Shown: positions 1 to 9,310, counted from the stretch's first letter. The stretch: DNA of 64,000 nt from an uncultured Collinsella sp. (GCA_934621885.1 CAKTUH010000005.1:1-64000); one strand, 5' to 3'. Translations and numbers: made by a program. The notes: generated by a model from the sequence alone, not told the origin.

Positions 1-234
1 GCCGACAACGAGGGCTCCATGCGTCCGGAGATTTTGCTTTCTGCTGCTGATGTTTTGTTGCAGGGCTTGACCCCGGGCGTCGATGCACCTATTGTTTCCA
101 CCGGTATGCAAGACCTCGTGACCATCTGCTCCTACGATGTCGAGCGTCAGAATCAAGCATGCGAGGACGACGAGGGCCGACTCGTCAGCCCCATACCTGT
201 GCGAACTTGTGGATTTGCTCCACATACTCGTTGA
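1..234 (+). CDS. C-terminal end of an unidentified protein (5' end outside window)
   Basis: The frame is open from base 1 to a TGA at 232-234 and gives about 77 residues, so the gene begins before the window. I see no motif that identifies it. In related genomes the slot before rplU often holds a radical-SAM/DUF2344 protein or RNase E/G, but the visible tail (ending in a Cys- and Arg-containing stretch) does not let me choose. Codon use in the first 40 codons is more T-rich than in the neighbours. The rplU promoter overlaps its stop codon. It could also be a chance open frame; confidence is limited for that reason. Confidence 0.4.
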   Translation, partial: ADNEGSMRPEILLSAADVLLQGLTPGVDAPIVSTGMQDLVTICSYDVERQNQACEDDEGRLVSPIPVRTCGFAPHTR

Positions 235-259
235 CGGGGGTATTATCGCCTGCTACTAT
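231..259 (+). promoter_or_regulatory. Promoter of rplU-rpmA
   Basis: A -35 TTGACG at 231-236 and a -10 TACTAT at 254-259 are separated by 17 bp, close to the vegetative sigma-70 consensus. Transcription would begin near 266, about 36 nt before the rplU ATG. That is too short for a long autoregulatory leader of the kind known for L21 in some Firmicutes. Confidence 0.75.
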
Positions 260-301
260 ATTCGGCTGTTGCACTAACTGATGCATGAAGGGCAAGTAAA
301 C

Positions 302-676
302 ATGTACGCAATCGTTAACACGGGCGGCAAGCAGTACAAGGTCGCCACCGACGATGTCATCACCGTCGAGAAGATCGAGGGCAATGAGGGCGACAAGGTC
401 ACCCTGCCGGTCATCTTCCTCAACGATGGTAAGAAGATCGTCACCGATCCCGACAAGCTGGCCAAGGCCAAGGTTACCGCTCAGATCGTTGAGCAGTTCA
501 AGGGCGAGAAGCAGCTGGTCTTCAAGTTCCACAAGCGTAAGCGCTATCGTCGTCTGAAGGGTCACCGTCAGCAGCTCACCAAGCTGAAGATCGTGAAGGT
601 CCAGGCTACGTCCCGCGCCAAGAAGGCTGTCAAGGCAGAGGCCGAGGCTGTTGCCGAGGCTCCCGTCGCCGAGTAG
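302..676 (+). CDS. rplU: 50S ribosomal protein L21
   Basis: L21 binds 23S rRNA in the large subunit. The product is 124 residues; the typical core (MYAIVNTGGKQYKV at the N-terminus, then FKFHKRKRYRRLKGHRQ near residues 73-89) is complete. The last 20 or so residues form an Ala/Glu/Lys-rich tail beyond the usual end of about 103 residues. An in-frame ATG lies 21 nt upstream at 281, but the start at 302 matches the family N-terminus and is preceded by a GGGC-type ribosome-binding site. rpmA follows after 33 nt, as in most bacteria, and both are served by the promoter at 231-259. Confidence 0.97.
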   Translation: MYAIVNTGGKQYKVATDDVITVEKIEGNEGDKVTLPVIFLNDGKKIVTDPDKLAKAKVTAQIVEQFKGEKQLVFKFHKRKRYRRLKGHRQQLTKLKIVKVQATSRAKKAVKAEAEAVAEAPVAE

Positions 677-709
677 ATTACACTCGTAACGAAAGAGTAG
701 GTATACACA

Positions 710-967
710 ATGGCACACAAAAAAGGACTCGGTTCCTCCCGTAATGGCCGTGACTCCCGCGGTCAGCGCCTTGGCACGAAGCGCTTCGCCGGCCAGACGG
801 TAACCACGGGCACGATTCTCGTCCGTCAGCACGGCACGCACATCCACCCGGGTGAGAACGTTGGCCGTGGCAAGGACGACACGCTGTTCGCGCTGGTCGA
901 CGGTACCGTTGAGTTCCACAAGGGTATCAAGCACAGGGTCAGCGTACGCCCGCTCGCGAACGCGTAA
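710..967 (+). CDS. rpmA: 50S ribosomal protein L27
   Basis: The 85-residue L27 lies near the peptidyl-transferase centre. The protein starts directly with MAHKKG, the form whose N-terminal tail can reach the active site without processing. Firmicutes L27 has a short N-terminal extension removed by the Prp protease, and prp then lies between rplU and rpmA. Here there is neither an extension nor room for prp (33-nt gap). Motifs [11 protein letters not shown] and [20 protein letters not shown] are intact. An intrinsic terminator follows. Confidence 0.97.
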   Translation: MAHKKGLGSSRNGRDSRGQRLGTKRFAGQTVTTGTILVRQHGTHIHPGENVGRGKDDTLFALVDGTVEFHKGIKHRVSVRPLANA

Positions 968-992
968 TTCACCCTTCATAGAGCACATATGT

Positions 993-1036
993 GGGAGGCA
1001 CTTGAGTTTTAGGATTCAAGGGTCTCCCTCTTTTTT
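993..1036 (+). terminator. Intrinsic terminator after rpmA
   Basis: GGGAG at 993-997 pairs with CTCCC at 1024-1028, with a second stem CTTGA/TCAAG nested inside. TTTTTT follows at 1031-1036. The obg ribosome-binding site begins three bases later, so read-through would supply obg. Confidence 0.75.
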
Positions 1037-1040
1037 GTAG

Positions 1041-2510
<1,470 letters not shown>

Positions 2511-2513
2511 GCC

Positions 2514-3191
2514 ATGTCGCTGCGCGGTGGAATCGGTTTGCCTGAGCTTCCCATCGAGGATGGGCGGGAATATAGGCTTGGCATTATGGGTGGCACCTTC
2601 GACCCGATTCATTACGGGCACTTGGTTACCGCCGAGCAGGCGCGCGAGTCGCTCGACTTGGACGCCGTGCTCTTTATGCCGGCCGGCTCTCCCGCCTTTA
2701 AGCTCGACAAGCCGGTGACGCCTGCCGAGGACCGTTATGCCATGACGGTCCTCGCCACCGCTGCAAATCCTGCTTTTTTGGCGAGCCGATTCGAGATCGA
2801 CCGTCCAGGCGTGACCTATACGGCCGATACGCTTCATGCCCTTCGCGACTTTTACCCGCCTCAGGTAAAGCTCTACTTTATTACGGGTGCCGACGCGATT
2901 ATCGATATTGTGACCTGGCATGATGCCGACCGAATCGCCGAGCTTGCCACGTTTATTGCGGCGACGCGACCGGGCTTTGATATCGATACTGCTCGCGCGC
3001 GAATCAAAGAGTCGGGCCTGCCGTTTGACGTGCGTTATATCCAGATTCCGGCGCTGGCGATTAGCTCGACCAACATTCGCAAGCGAGTTGCCCGTGGCAT
3101 GAGCGTGCGCTATCTTACGAGCGAGTCCGTGCTCGGCTATATTCGCAAACGCGGGCTGTATACCGATCTGGGTCAAGAAGATTTTGAGTGA
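2514..3191 (+). CDS. nadD: Nicotinate-nucleotide adenylyltransferase
   Basis: NadD makes deamido-NAD from NaMN and ATP. The 225-residue protein has the nucleotidyltransferase signature GIMGGTFDPIHYGH near residues 23-36 and the second motif ISSTNIRKR near 187-195. About 20 residues precede the usual start; the ATG at 2514 is kept because it lies directly after the obg stop and has GGAGGG upstream, and no internal start fits the conserved strand better. It is followed by yqeK and rsfS, the common NAD/ribosome-silencing cluster. Confidence 0.95.
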   Translation: MSLRGGIGLPELPIEDGREYRLGIMGGTFDPIHYGHLVTAEQARESLDLDAVLFMPAGSPAFKLDKPVTPAEDRYAMTVLATAANPAFLASRFEIDRPGVTYTADTLHALRDFYPPQVKLYFITGADAIIDIVTWHDADRIAELATFIAATRPGFDIDTARARIKESGLPFDVRYIQIPALAISSTNIRKRVARGMSVRYLTSESVLGYIRKRGLYTDLGQEDFE

Positions 3192-3203
3192 TGGGGGTCT
3201 ACG

Positions 3204-3812
3204 TTGTCGGTAGAGGATCAGTTTGAAGGCGATGAGCGCGCACTGCTCAAGCGTATTCAAGAGCTGCTCGATGTGCGTATGAAGGATAAGCGCAAGCGCT
3301 ATATGCATTCGCTGGGTGTTGCCGAGACCGCGCTTCATCTGGCCGAGGTGTATGGCGTCGACCGCTTTGATGCCGCCGCTGCCGGCCTGATCCACGACTG
3401 GGATAAGGTGCTCTCCGATGATGAGCTCGTGGCGCGCGCGCTGCACTATGGCATCAAGGTCGCCGGTTCGCCCTCTGCCGCGACGCCGCTGCTCCATGGC
3501 CCGGTTGCCGCCTATGAGCTCCCGCAGCTCTTTCCCGAGCTTTCGCCGGCGGTCTTTCAGGCTGTCGACCGTCACACCGTGGGCGCCTGCGACATGACGC
3601 CGCTCGATATGGTGGTCTTTGTGGCCGACGCCATCGAGCCCAATCGTCACGGCGATTATGCCCACGCGCTGCGCAAGATGGCTGGGGAGTCGACGCTCGA
3701 CGAGTTGTTCTTCTCCTGTTTTGCGCAGGGTCTGGTCTACGTGATCCAGTCTGGGCGCTATCTTTATCCCACGGCTATTACGATTTACAACCATTACGCC
3801 CAGCTGCGCTAG
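3204..3812 (+). CDS. yqeK: YqeK-type HD-domain hydrolase (predicted Ap4A hydrolase)
   Basis: The 202-residue HD-superfamily metalloenzyme resembles YqeK, whose members split diadenosine tetraphosphate symmetrically to two ADP. The metal-binding pattern is visible: His in RYMHSLGV, the HD pair in GLIHDWDK, a later His in LLHGPVAAY and Asp in VFVADAIEPNR. The start is TTG at 3204 with GGGGG-type spacing from the nadD end. It sits in the usual nadD-yqeK-rsfS order. The function is taken from the family; nothing here separates Ap4A hydrolysis from another phosphohydrolase role. Confidence 0.88.
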   Translation: MSVEDQFEGDERALLKRIQELLDVRMKDKRKRYMHSLGVAETALHLAEVYGVDRFDAAAAGLIHDWDKVLSDDELVARALHYGIKVAGSPSAATPLLHGPVAAYELPQLFPELSPAVFQAVDRHTVGACDMTPLDMVVFVADAIEPNRHGDYAHALRKMAGESTLDELFFSCFAQGLVYVIQSGRYLYPTAITIYNHYAQLR

Positions 3813-3839
3813 CTTGGGCTGTCTAGAAAGAGGTATTCC

Positions 3840-4295
3840 ATGGCCGACGAGACCATGACCGACGAGCAGATTCTTGAGGATGTGGAGCACAAGAGCTTCG
3901 TTGCCACGTCCGATCGAACCGCCGCCTCGCTGTCCGCGAGCGGTGTCGCCGCCGAGGACGTCGCCCGCGCCGCCGCGCAGGCCGCCTACGACAAGAAGGG
4001 CGAGGACGTGCAGGTGCTCGATCTGACTGAGCTTTCCGACGTGTGCGACTACTTTGTGCTCGCCACCGGTACCAATAACCGTCAGGTCGATTCGATCGTC
4101 GACGAGATTGAGGAGAAGGTTGCCGAGGCTTGCGGTGAGCACCCGTTCTCCATCGAGGGCCGCGAGCAGAAGACCTGGATGCTCATGGATTACGGCTCGG
4201 TTGTCGTTCACGTCTTCACCCCCGAGGCGCGCGACTTCTACCGCCTCGAAAAGCTCTGGGGCGACGCTCCCCAGCTCCCCCTCAATCTTCTCTAA
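3840..4295 (+). CDS. rsfS: Ribosomal silencing factor RsfS
   Basis: RsfS binds L14 and blocks subunit joining. The core is clear from about residue 45: VQVLDLTELSDVCDYFVLATG, then TNNRQVDSIVDEIEEK and WMLMDYGSVVVHVFTPEAR. At 151 residues it is longer than the usual 105-120. The extra part is an acidic/Ala-rich N-terminal region of about 36 residues whose role I cannot tell. The ATG at 3840 has AGAGG upstream; a start nearer the core lacks a ribosome-binding site. The stop codon overlaps the first base of a REP-like palindrome. Confidence 0.93.
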   Translation: MADETMTDEQILEDVEHKSFVATSDRTAASLSASGVAAEDVARAAAQAAYDKKGEDVQVLDLTELSDVCDYFVLATGTNNRQVDSIVDEIEEKVAEACGEHPFSIEGREQKTWMLMDYGSVVVHVFTPEARDFYRLEKLWGDAPQLPLNLL

Positions 4296-4329
4296 ATGAT
4301 TTTTCTGGGACGGGGATAAAATAATCATT
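4295..4329. repeat. REP-like palindrome, family A, copy 1
   Basis: A 35-bp element with inverted tips AATGATT and AATCATT around the core GGGACGGGGAT. A near-identical inverted copy lies at 5233-5267 and a degenerate one at 5181-5213, so the RAYT gene between them is bracketed. The element touches the rsfS stop codon. Confidence 0.85.
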
Positions 4330-4340
4330 CCTACCGTTCG

Positions 4341-4377
4341 CCGAACCGCTCATCTTTGTTGGGCGGTTCGGTTTTTT
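4341..4377 (+). terminator. Intrinsic terminator after rsfS
   Basis: CCGAACCGC at 4341-4349 pairs with GCGGTTCGG at 4363-4371 and is followed by TTTTTT. It closes the obg-nadD-yqeK-rsfS unit. Confidence 0.88.
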
Positions 4378-4432
4378 CTTTTCCCTCCTTTTGTATGCTG
4401 TAGCCATTGCAAACTCGGAAGGGAGGGCTTCG

Positions 4433-5173
4433 ATGACTCGCGTTGCCCGTGTGTTATCCGAACTCGGTCATTATCATGTTATGGTCAAAGGCTGTGCCGA
4501 CCAGCTGATCTTTGAGGACGATGACGACCGCTACTATTTTCTCAATTTGATGAACCGGCGTTTTACATCCGACCATATTCGGCTGCTTGCTTGGTGCTTG
4601 ATGGACAATCATGTGCATCTGCTATTTGATGATCCCGATAACCAAATGAGTGCTGCGATGCACGCTATAGATACAGCGTATGCAATGCGTTTTAATTTGA
4701 AGACAGGGCGTCGTGGGCCAGTTTTTCAAGAACGTTTTAAGAGCGTGGTAATTTCCGATGATGAACAGCTGCTTCGTTGCGTTCGCTACATCCACGACAA
4801 TCCTGCAAAAGCTGGCATATCTTCTGCACCCATGTATCGCTGGAGTAGCTTTCACGAGTATTTCGGTACGCCTGAAATCTGCGACTGCAGTGATATTGTC
4901 GAGCTTTTTGGTGGTTCGGAGGCGTTTTACCTTACAAGTACTGACGGTAAGCCCAATTCTTATTATCTACCCGAGGGAAAGCATGTTTCCGATATGGATG
5001 CCTTGGAGGTCGCGCAGGCTCTACTGGTTCCACTTGAGCCTTATCAGCTCAAGACACTGCCGAAGCAAGAGAGGAATCGCCTGTTGGCAATGCTGAAGCA
5101 TCGAGGCTTTACGATTGCCCAGATTTCGCGCATTACGGGAATCGGGACAAACATAATTCAGAGGGCGAAATGA
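4433..5173 (+). CDS. REP-associated tyrosine transposase (Y1/HUH superfamily), copy 1
   Basis: The 246-residue protein belongs to the RAYT branch of IS200-like Y1 transposases. The HUH metal site is H60-V-H62 in WCLMDNHVHLLF and the likely nucleophile is Tyr119 in RYIHDNPAKAG. The C-terminal 35 residues look like a helix-turn-helix (FTIAQISRITGIGTN). Start: ATG 4433 with GGGAGGG 5 nt upstream; an upstream in-frame codon at 4391 lacks one. The gene is visibly richer in A+T than its neighbours, and REP-like palindromes of one family flank it in opposite orientation, the arrangement known for RAYTs that were domesticated with their REP sequences. All catalytic residues are present. Confidence 0.88.
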   Translation: MTRVARVLSELGHYHVMVKGCADQLIFEDDDDRYYFLNLMNRRFTSDHIRLLAWCLMDNHVHLLFDDPDNQMSAAMHAIDTAYAMRFNLKTGRRGPVFQERFKSVVISDDEQLLRCVRYIHDNPAKAGISSAPMYRWSSFHEYFGTPEICDCSDIVELFGGSEAFYLTSTDGKPNSYYLPEGKHVSDMDALEVAQALLVPLEPYQLKTLPKQERNRLLAMLKHRGFTIAQISRITGIGTNIIQRAK

Positions 5174-5180
5174 GGCCTGA

Positions 5181-5213
5181 AATGATTATTTCATCCCCGT
5201 CCTAAAATAATCA
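5181..5213. repeat. REP-like palindrome, family A, copy 2
   Basis: A degenerate family A element in opposite orientation to copy 1. It has an ATCCCCGTCC core with the AATGATTATT tip intact and the other tip partly eroded. It lies 7 bp after the RAYT stop codon. Confidence 0.7.
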
Positions 5214-5232
5214 AAAGCACCGATAGCGCCAG

Positions 5233-5267
5233 AATGATTTTTTAATCCCCGTCCCAGAAAAATCATT
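5233..5267. repeat. REP-like palindrome, family A, copy 3
   Basis: Read on the - strand it differs from copy 1 (4295-4329) at only a few positions in the A/T part. The tips AATGATT and AATCATT are exact. Copies 1 and 3 form long inverted repeats around the RAYT about 940 bp apart. Confidence 0.85.
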
Positions 5268-5305
5268 GGGAGGAGAAGCGGGATTGTCTTTTTGCCAAAA
5301 AGTTG

Positions 5306-6559
5306 CTAATCGTTAAAGCGGGATTGGCGGCCGAAGGATAGAGCGGTGTCGCCGAATTTGTCTCGGACGGCATCGATGGCGACGGAGAGGCCGCGTCGGT
5401 CGCTCGACTGGGCGCCGCGGTCATCGACTTCGCAGAACAGATCGGTTTGGATGCCGCCTTGGTGGTTGAAGTCGCTCATGCCGATACCGGCCAGGCGCAC
5501 GTGCATGCCTTCTTGCCAGATATTGTCGAGCAGCTCGAGCGCTACGGCCACAAAGATATTCTCGTCGTCGGTGGGGTGGGGCAAGCGGCGCTGTGCCGTG
5601 CGTCCGCTGCCATACGAATACTTGAGCTTGAGCGTTACGGTTCCGCCTGTCAGGCCCTGACGGCGCAGGCGGCGTCCAACCGACTCGCCGAGCAGCGCAA
5701 TCGCCGCCTCGATATCCCCGCGCTCGGTTAAATCCTTTGCAAAGGTGCGCTCATTGCTCACCGATTTGATTTCGCGTTCCTCATCCAGGCTCGTGACCTC
5801 GGAAACCTCGAGCCCCAACGCACGCTGGCGCATGCGCTCGCCATTCACGCCAAAAATTGCAGCCAGGGTGGACTCCGGCGCACGCGAAAGCTCGCCGAGT
5901 GTATAGATGCGCATGCGACGCAGTCGCTCCTCGGCCGAGCGCCCGATTCCGCTCATGGCGGACACGGGCAGCGCGGCCAAAAACCGCTGCTCGGTTCCCG
6001 GGCGTACGATGGTCAGACCAAACGGCTTGTCGCGCTCGCTTGCGATTTTGGCCACGGTCTTGTTGCACCCAACGCCGATGGAGCAGGTCACCCCCAGTGC
6101 CGCCACGCGGTCACTGATGCGTCGCGCAACCAGCAGTGGGTCCTCGGGTGCAAAGCGGCCCGGTGTGATATCGATAAAGGCCTCGTCGATGGACACGCGT
6201 TCCACACGTGGCGTCTCGTCGGCTAGAATCGTCATGACCTGCGCGCTCACCTCGCGGTAGCGATCGAAGTGCCCGTGTGTCCAAATTGCCTGCGGGCACA
6301 GGCGTCGTGCCTCGGCCGAGGCCATGGCGGAATGCACGCCAAAACGACGCGCTTCATACGAACATGTGGACACGACGCCGCGTGATTCGGCATCGCCGCC
6401 CACAATGAGCGGCTTGCCGCGCCACTCGGGGTGGTCGAGCATCTCCACGCTCGCAAAAAACGCATCGAGGTCCATCAGGCCCACCGCCGGACCCGTCCAG
6501 GGCGGCGGCGTGACGCCCGCAGCATCCTCATAACCGTATGTATGTTCGCGTCTTTCCAT
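5306..6559 (-). CDS. dinB: DNA polymerase IV (Y family)
   Basis: Error-prone translesion polymerase of 417 residues. Visible are the metal-binding GLMDLDAFFASVE near residues 27-39, YEARRFGVHSAM, the catalytic pair in VSIDEAFID, and the helix-hairpin-helix MSGIGRSAEERLRRM. A clamp-binding pentapeptide QTDLF lies near residues 371-375 with about 42 residues after it, rather than at the extreme C-terminus. The start ATG (complement of 6557-6559) has no ribosome-binding site; instead TATACT ends 6 nt before it, so the message may be leaderless. The gene is divergent from rpsP. No LexA-like operator was recognised. Confidence 0.94.
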   Translation of the reverse strand: MERREHTYGYEDAAGVTPPPWTGPAVGLMDLDAFFASVEMLDHPEWRGKPLIVGGDAESRGVVSTCSYEARRFGVHSAMASAEARRLCPQAIWTHGHFDRYREVSAQVMTILADETPRVERVSIDEAFIDITPGRFAPEDPLLVARRISDRVAALGVTCSIGVGCNKTVAKIASERDKPFGLTIVRPGTEQRFLAALPVSAMSGIGRSAEERLRRMRIYTLGELSRAPESTLAAIFGVNGERMRQRALGLEVSEVTSLDEEREIKSVSNERTFAKDLTERGDIEAAIALLGESVGRRLRRQGLTGGTVTLKLKYSYGSGRTAQRRLPHPTDDENIFVAVALELLDNIWQEGMHVRLAGIGMSDFNHQGGIQTDLFCEVDDRGAQSSDRRGLSVAIDAVRDKFGDTALSFGRQSRFND

Positions 6560-6675
6560 GTCATGAGTATACCGCGCAGCTCATGTGGGGTGCGTGTATG
6601 TGCTTGCAAATCCCGAATTCTTGTCTAAGATATGGATTTGCCTTCGACTACACCGAAGAAGTTGGTCTCACGGAC

Positions 6676-6704
6676 TTCACCTGCCCGCGTCGATGGCGTA
6701 TTAT
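6676..6704 (+). promoter_or_regulatory. Likely promoter of the rpsP operon
   Basis: TTCACC at 6676-6681 and TATTAT at 6699-6704 are spaced by 17 bp, 57 bp before the rpsP start. A second candidate (TTGCAA 6604-6609, TAAGAT 6626-6631, 16-bp spacing) lies upstream in the same 201-bp divergent gap with dinB. Confidence 0.55.
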
Positions 6705-6760
6705 GTTCAACTGTTTGTTTGTAGTTGCAGCCTAAAGCTGCTTGGTTGGAGGAGTTTCCT

Positions 6761-7102
6761 TTGGCAGTCAAGATTCGCCTTGCTCGTCACGGCGCTAAGA
6801 AGCGTCCGTACTACCGTGTCGTCGTCGCCGATTCCCGCGCCCCGCGTGACGGTCGTATCATCGAGGAGGTTGGCCGCTACAACCCGATGACCGCCCCCAA
6901 GACCATTAACCTCGACCTCGAGAAGATCGCCGACTGGCAGTCCAAGGGCGCTCAGCTCACCGACGCCGTCGCCGCTCTGGTCAAGGCCGCCAACGAGGGC
7001 GAGAAGACCGAGACCGTCGTCAAGAAGTCCAAGAAGCAGCTCGCCAAAGAGGCCGAGGCCGCTAAGGCTGCCGCTGAGGCCGCTGAGGGCGCCGAGGAGT
7101 AA
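6761..7102 (+). CDS. rpsP: 30S ribosomal protein S16
   Basis: S16 has 113 residues with the family N-terminus [18 protein letters not shown] and [14 protein letters not shown]. The C-terminal 25 or so residues are a Lys/Ala/Glu-rich extension beyond the usual 80-90-residue protein. The start is TTG at 6761, placed 6 nt after GGAGGAG (6748-6754); the in-frame codon at 6725 would add 12 unrelated residues and has no ribosome-binding site. It opens the rpsP-khpA-rimM-trmD-lepB series, in which genes are 3-10 nt apart. Confidence 0.96.
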   Translation: MAVKIRLARHGAKKRPYYRVVVADSRAPRDGRIIEEVGRYNPMTAPKTINLDLEKIADWQSKGAQLTDAVAALVKAANEGEKTETVVKKSKKQLAKEAEAAKAAAEAAEGAEE

Positions 7103-7105
7103 ATC

Positions 7106-7390
7106 GTGCCTGAGGTTGACGCTGCACAGCTCGAGGGTGAGGCAATGCTCTCAGATCGCATCGCCGATCTCGTCGAATATCTCGTTGTTCAGATCGTCGA
7201 CGACCCGGATTCCGTGAGCCTCGAGGTCATCGATGGCGACGACGCTTCCACGATTGAGGTTTCGGTTGCCGAGGATGACGTCGCTAAGGTCATCGGCCGT
7301 CGTGGCCGTACCATCAAAGCCATTCGCACGCTCGCCCGTGCACTGGCCGCTCGCCTCGACACTGCTGTCGAGGTAGAGGTTCTGGGCTAG
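7106..7390 (+). CDS. khpA: KH-domain RNA-binding protein KhpA
   Basis: A single type II KH domain protein of up to 94 residues. The RNA-binding GXXG loop is GRRG in VAKVIGRRGRTIKAIRTL near residues 62-79. KhpA acts with KhpB in RNA binding and cell-size control in Firmicutes and regularly sits between rpsP and rimM, as here. The start is uncertain: GTG 7106 uses GAGGAG inside the end of rpsP, whereas ATG 7145 would give the 81-residue length more typical of the family. Confidence 0.92.
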   Translation: MPEVDAAQLEGEAMLSDRIADLVEYLVVQIVDDPDSVSLEVIDGDDASTIEVSVAEDDVAKVIGRRGRTIKAIRTLARALAARLDTAVEVEVLG

Positions 7391-7394
7391 GACC

Positions 7395-7916
7395 TTGAGG
7401 TCCCAGTACAAAAACATCGCCCGTGTGGTCAAGCCGCACGGAAGGAAGGGGGAGGTCCTCGCGCAGCCGCTGCGGGGGCTTCCTTCTGTATTGGAGCCGG
7501 GTATGCGTGTCGCCTTGACACCGCCGGCGCTCAAGCGCGACCGTTTTTGCACGGTCGTGTCCGTCACCGATACGGGCGATGGCGATTTGGTCTCGTTTGA
7601 GGGCATAGACGATTTGACGGCCGCCGAGGGCATCACCGGATGCTACGTGCTGGCTGACCGTGACGACTTTGAGCTCGATTCGCTCGACGCCGCCTATACC
7701 GACCTGATGGGTCGCGAGGTGGTCGATGAGCGCTTCGGTTCGCTCGGAACGATTGTCGAGATCATGTCGACGCCCGCCAACGATGTTTGGGTTGTCGAGG
7801 GCGATCGGTACGGCGAGGTGCTGATTCCCGTGATCGAGCAGGTTGTGCTCGATCTTCCCGACACAGGAACAATTTCCGTCCAGGTTATGGACGGCTTGAT
7901 CGATATGGACAAGTAG
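7395..7916 (+). CDS. rimM: 16S rRNA processing/maturation factor RimM
   Basis: RimM helps 30S head assembly by binding S19. The 173-residue product has the N-terminal RimM barrel (IARVVKPHGRKGEVLAQPLRG near residues 8-28) and a C-terminal PRC-type barrel containing LMGREVVDE, VWVVEGDRYGEVLIPVI and VMDGLID. The TTG start at 7395 lies 4 nt after khpA and has only a weak upstream purine stretch, so translational coupling is likely. It is followed by trmD in the near-universal order. Confidence 0.93.
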   Translation: MRSQYKNIARVVKPHGRKGEVLAQPLRGLPSVLEPGMRVALTPPALKRDRFCTVVSVTDTGDGDLVSFEGIDDLTAAEGITGCYVLADRDDFELDSLDAAYTDLMGREVVDERFGSLGTIVEIMSTPANDVWVVEGDRYGEVLIPVIEQVVLDLPDTGTISVQVMDGLIDMDK

Positions 7917-7926
7917 GGAGGACAAC

Positions 7927-8685
7927 ATGCTGATTGAGACCCTTTCGGTCTTTCCCGAGATGTTTGAGCCCGTCATGTCCACATCGATCTTGGGCCGCGC
8001 CCGCAAGGCCGGCCTTTTTGATTTTAAGGCGTACAACCTGCGCGACTGGACGCACGACCGCCATCGCACTGTCGATGACGAGCCGTACGGCGGCGGACAG
8101 GGCATGCTCATGAAGGTTGAGCCCATCGCCGAGGCCATCGAGGCCATTAGTGCCGAGGGCCCCAAGCCCACCGTGGTGTTCTTTACCCCCTGCGGCGAGC
8201 CCTTTACGCAGCATGTGGCCGAGCGCCTGCTCAAAAGCGAGCGCCTATTGTTTGTGTGCAGCCGTTACGAGGGCGTCGACGAGCGCGCATATGCGTATGC
8301 CGATGAGCGTCTGTCGATTGGCGACTACGTGCTCACGGGCGGCGAGCTGCCCGCTATGGTCGTGGCTGATGCCGTCGTACGGCTCATTCCCGGCGCCCTG
8401 GGCGACGAGATGAGCAATGTCGATGAGTCCTTCTCGACTGCCGAGGACGGTGGCCTGCTCGAGTACGCGCAGTACACCCGTCCCGCCGAGTTCAACGGCG
8501 AGGGCGTGCCTCCGGTGCTCGTTAGCGGCGATCATGCCAAGGTCGATGCCTGGCGCCGCAAAAACGCCATCGAGCGTACCTGTCGTTGGCGTCCCGATCT
8601 TATCGAGACGGCACGCCTTACGGCCGAGGAGCGCGCGTACGCGCAGGAGATCCTGGACGCTTCGTATTCGCAGAGCGAGGAGTGA
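7927..8685 (+). CDS. trmD: tRNA (guanine37-N1)-methyltransferase
   Basis: TrmD methylates G37 of tRNAs to prevent frameshifting. The 252-residue protein has the SPOUT knot with SIGDYVLTGGELPAMVVADAVVRLIPG near residues 134-160 and the N-terminal LSVFPEMFEP. ATG 7927 has GGGAGG 5 nt upstream. lepB starts 2 nt after the stop. In most genomes rplS follows directly; here rplS is displaced by about 10.7 kb (see findings). Confidence 0.96.
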   Translation: MLIETLSVFPEMFEPVMSTSILGRARKAGLFDFKAYNLRDWTHDRHRTVDDEPYGGGQGMLMKVEPIAEAIEAISAEGPKPTVVFFTPCGEPFTQHVAERLLKSERLLFVCSRYEGVDERAYAYADERLSIGDYVLTGGELPAMVVADAVVRLIPGALGDEMSNVDESFSTAEDGGLLEYAQYTRPAEFNGEGVPPVLVSGDHAKVDAWRRKNAIERTCRWRPDLIETARLTAEERAYAQEILDASYSQSEE

Positions 8686-8687
8686 GA

Positions 8688-9251
8688 ATGGTTCCATCGC
8701 AGCAATCTGCCCTGAGGGGCGCCTTCGAGTGGATCGTAATCGTTGCGATTGCGCTCGTCGCCACCTTCTTGATTCGCTCATTTGTGGTCGAACCCTTTGT
8801 GGTGCCCACCGGTTCCATGGAGTCCACAATCGAGATCGGCGACCAGATCCTGGCGCAAAAGGTGACGCTCGAGCTCGGGCAGCCCGTCAAGCAGGGTGAT
8901 ATCGTGGTGTTCCACAACCCCGATGCCACGTCCGAGCATGACGTGCTGGTAAAGCGCGTCATCGCCACGGCCGGCCAGACGGTCGACCTGCAGGACGGCA
9001 AGGTCGTCGTCGACGGTCAGGCGCTCGATGAGGACTATACGACCGGCATGAGCTGGCCGCTTTCGGTCCAGGCGCCCGCTGCCCAGGTGAGCTATCCCTA
9101 CACCGTCCCTGACGACTGTGTGTGGGTGATGGGCGACAACCGCGAGAACTCTGCTGACTCCCGCTACTTTGGCCCGGTCGACCGCTCCGACTTGATCGCC
9201 GTGGCGCTCGTGCGTTACTGGCCGCTCAACCGTATCGGCGCTATCGGCTAA
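8688..9251 (+). CDS. lepB: Type I signal peptidase
   Basis: The 187-residue membrane serine peptidase removes signal peptides of exported proteins. One transmembrane segment (residues 14-34) precedes the catalytic Ser43 in PTGSMEST; the general base is Lys92 in VLVKRVIATAG. The box with GDNRENSADSRYFGPV is near the C-terminus. ATG 8688 lies 2 nt after trmD; the upstream frame continues inside trmD without a better start. It is likely the enzyme that processes the large secreted protein encoded at 16.4-19.2 kb. Confidence 0.95.
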   Translation: MVPSQQSALRGAFEWIVIVAIALVATFLIRSFVVEPFVVPTGSMESTIEIGDQILAQKVTLELGQPVKQGDIVVFHNPDATSEHDVLVKRVIATAGQTVDLQDGKVVVDGQALDEDYTTGMSWPLSVQAPAAQVSYPYTVPDDCVWVMGDNRENSADSRYFGPVDRSDLIAVALVRYWPLNRIGAIG

Positions 9252-9310
9252 AAACCGCTATAGTACAGTACCTAACCGTGTAATCGTTTCGACGAGGGGA
9301 TATTAGAGGC

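Noticed and set aside
302..302. An L21 leader RNA before rplU
   Set aside because: The promoter at 231-259 leaves only about 36 nt of leader, too short for the known L21 leader structures.
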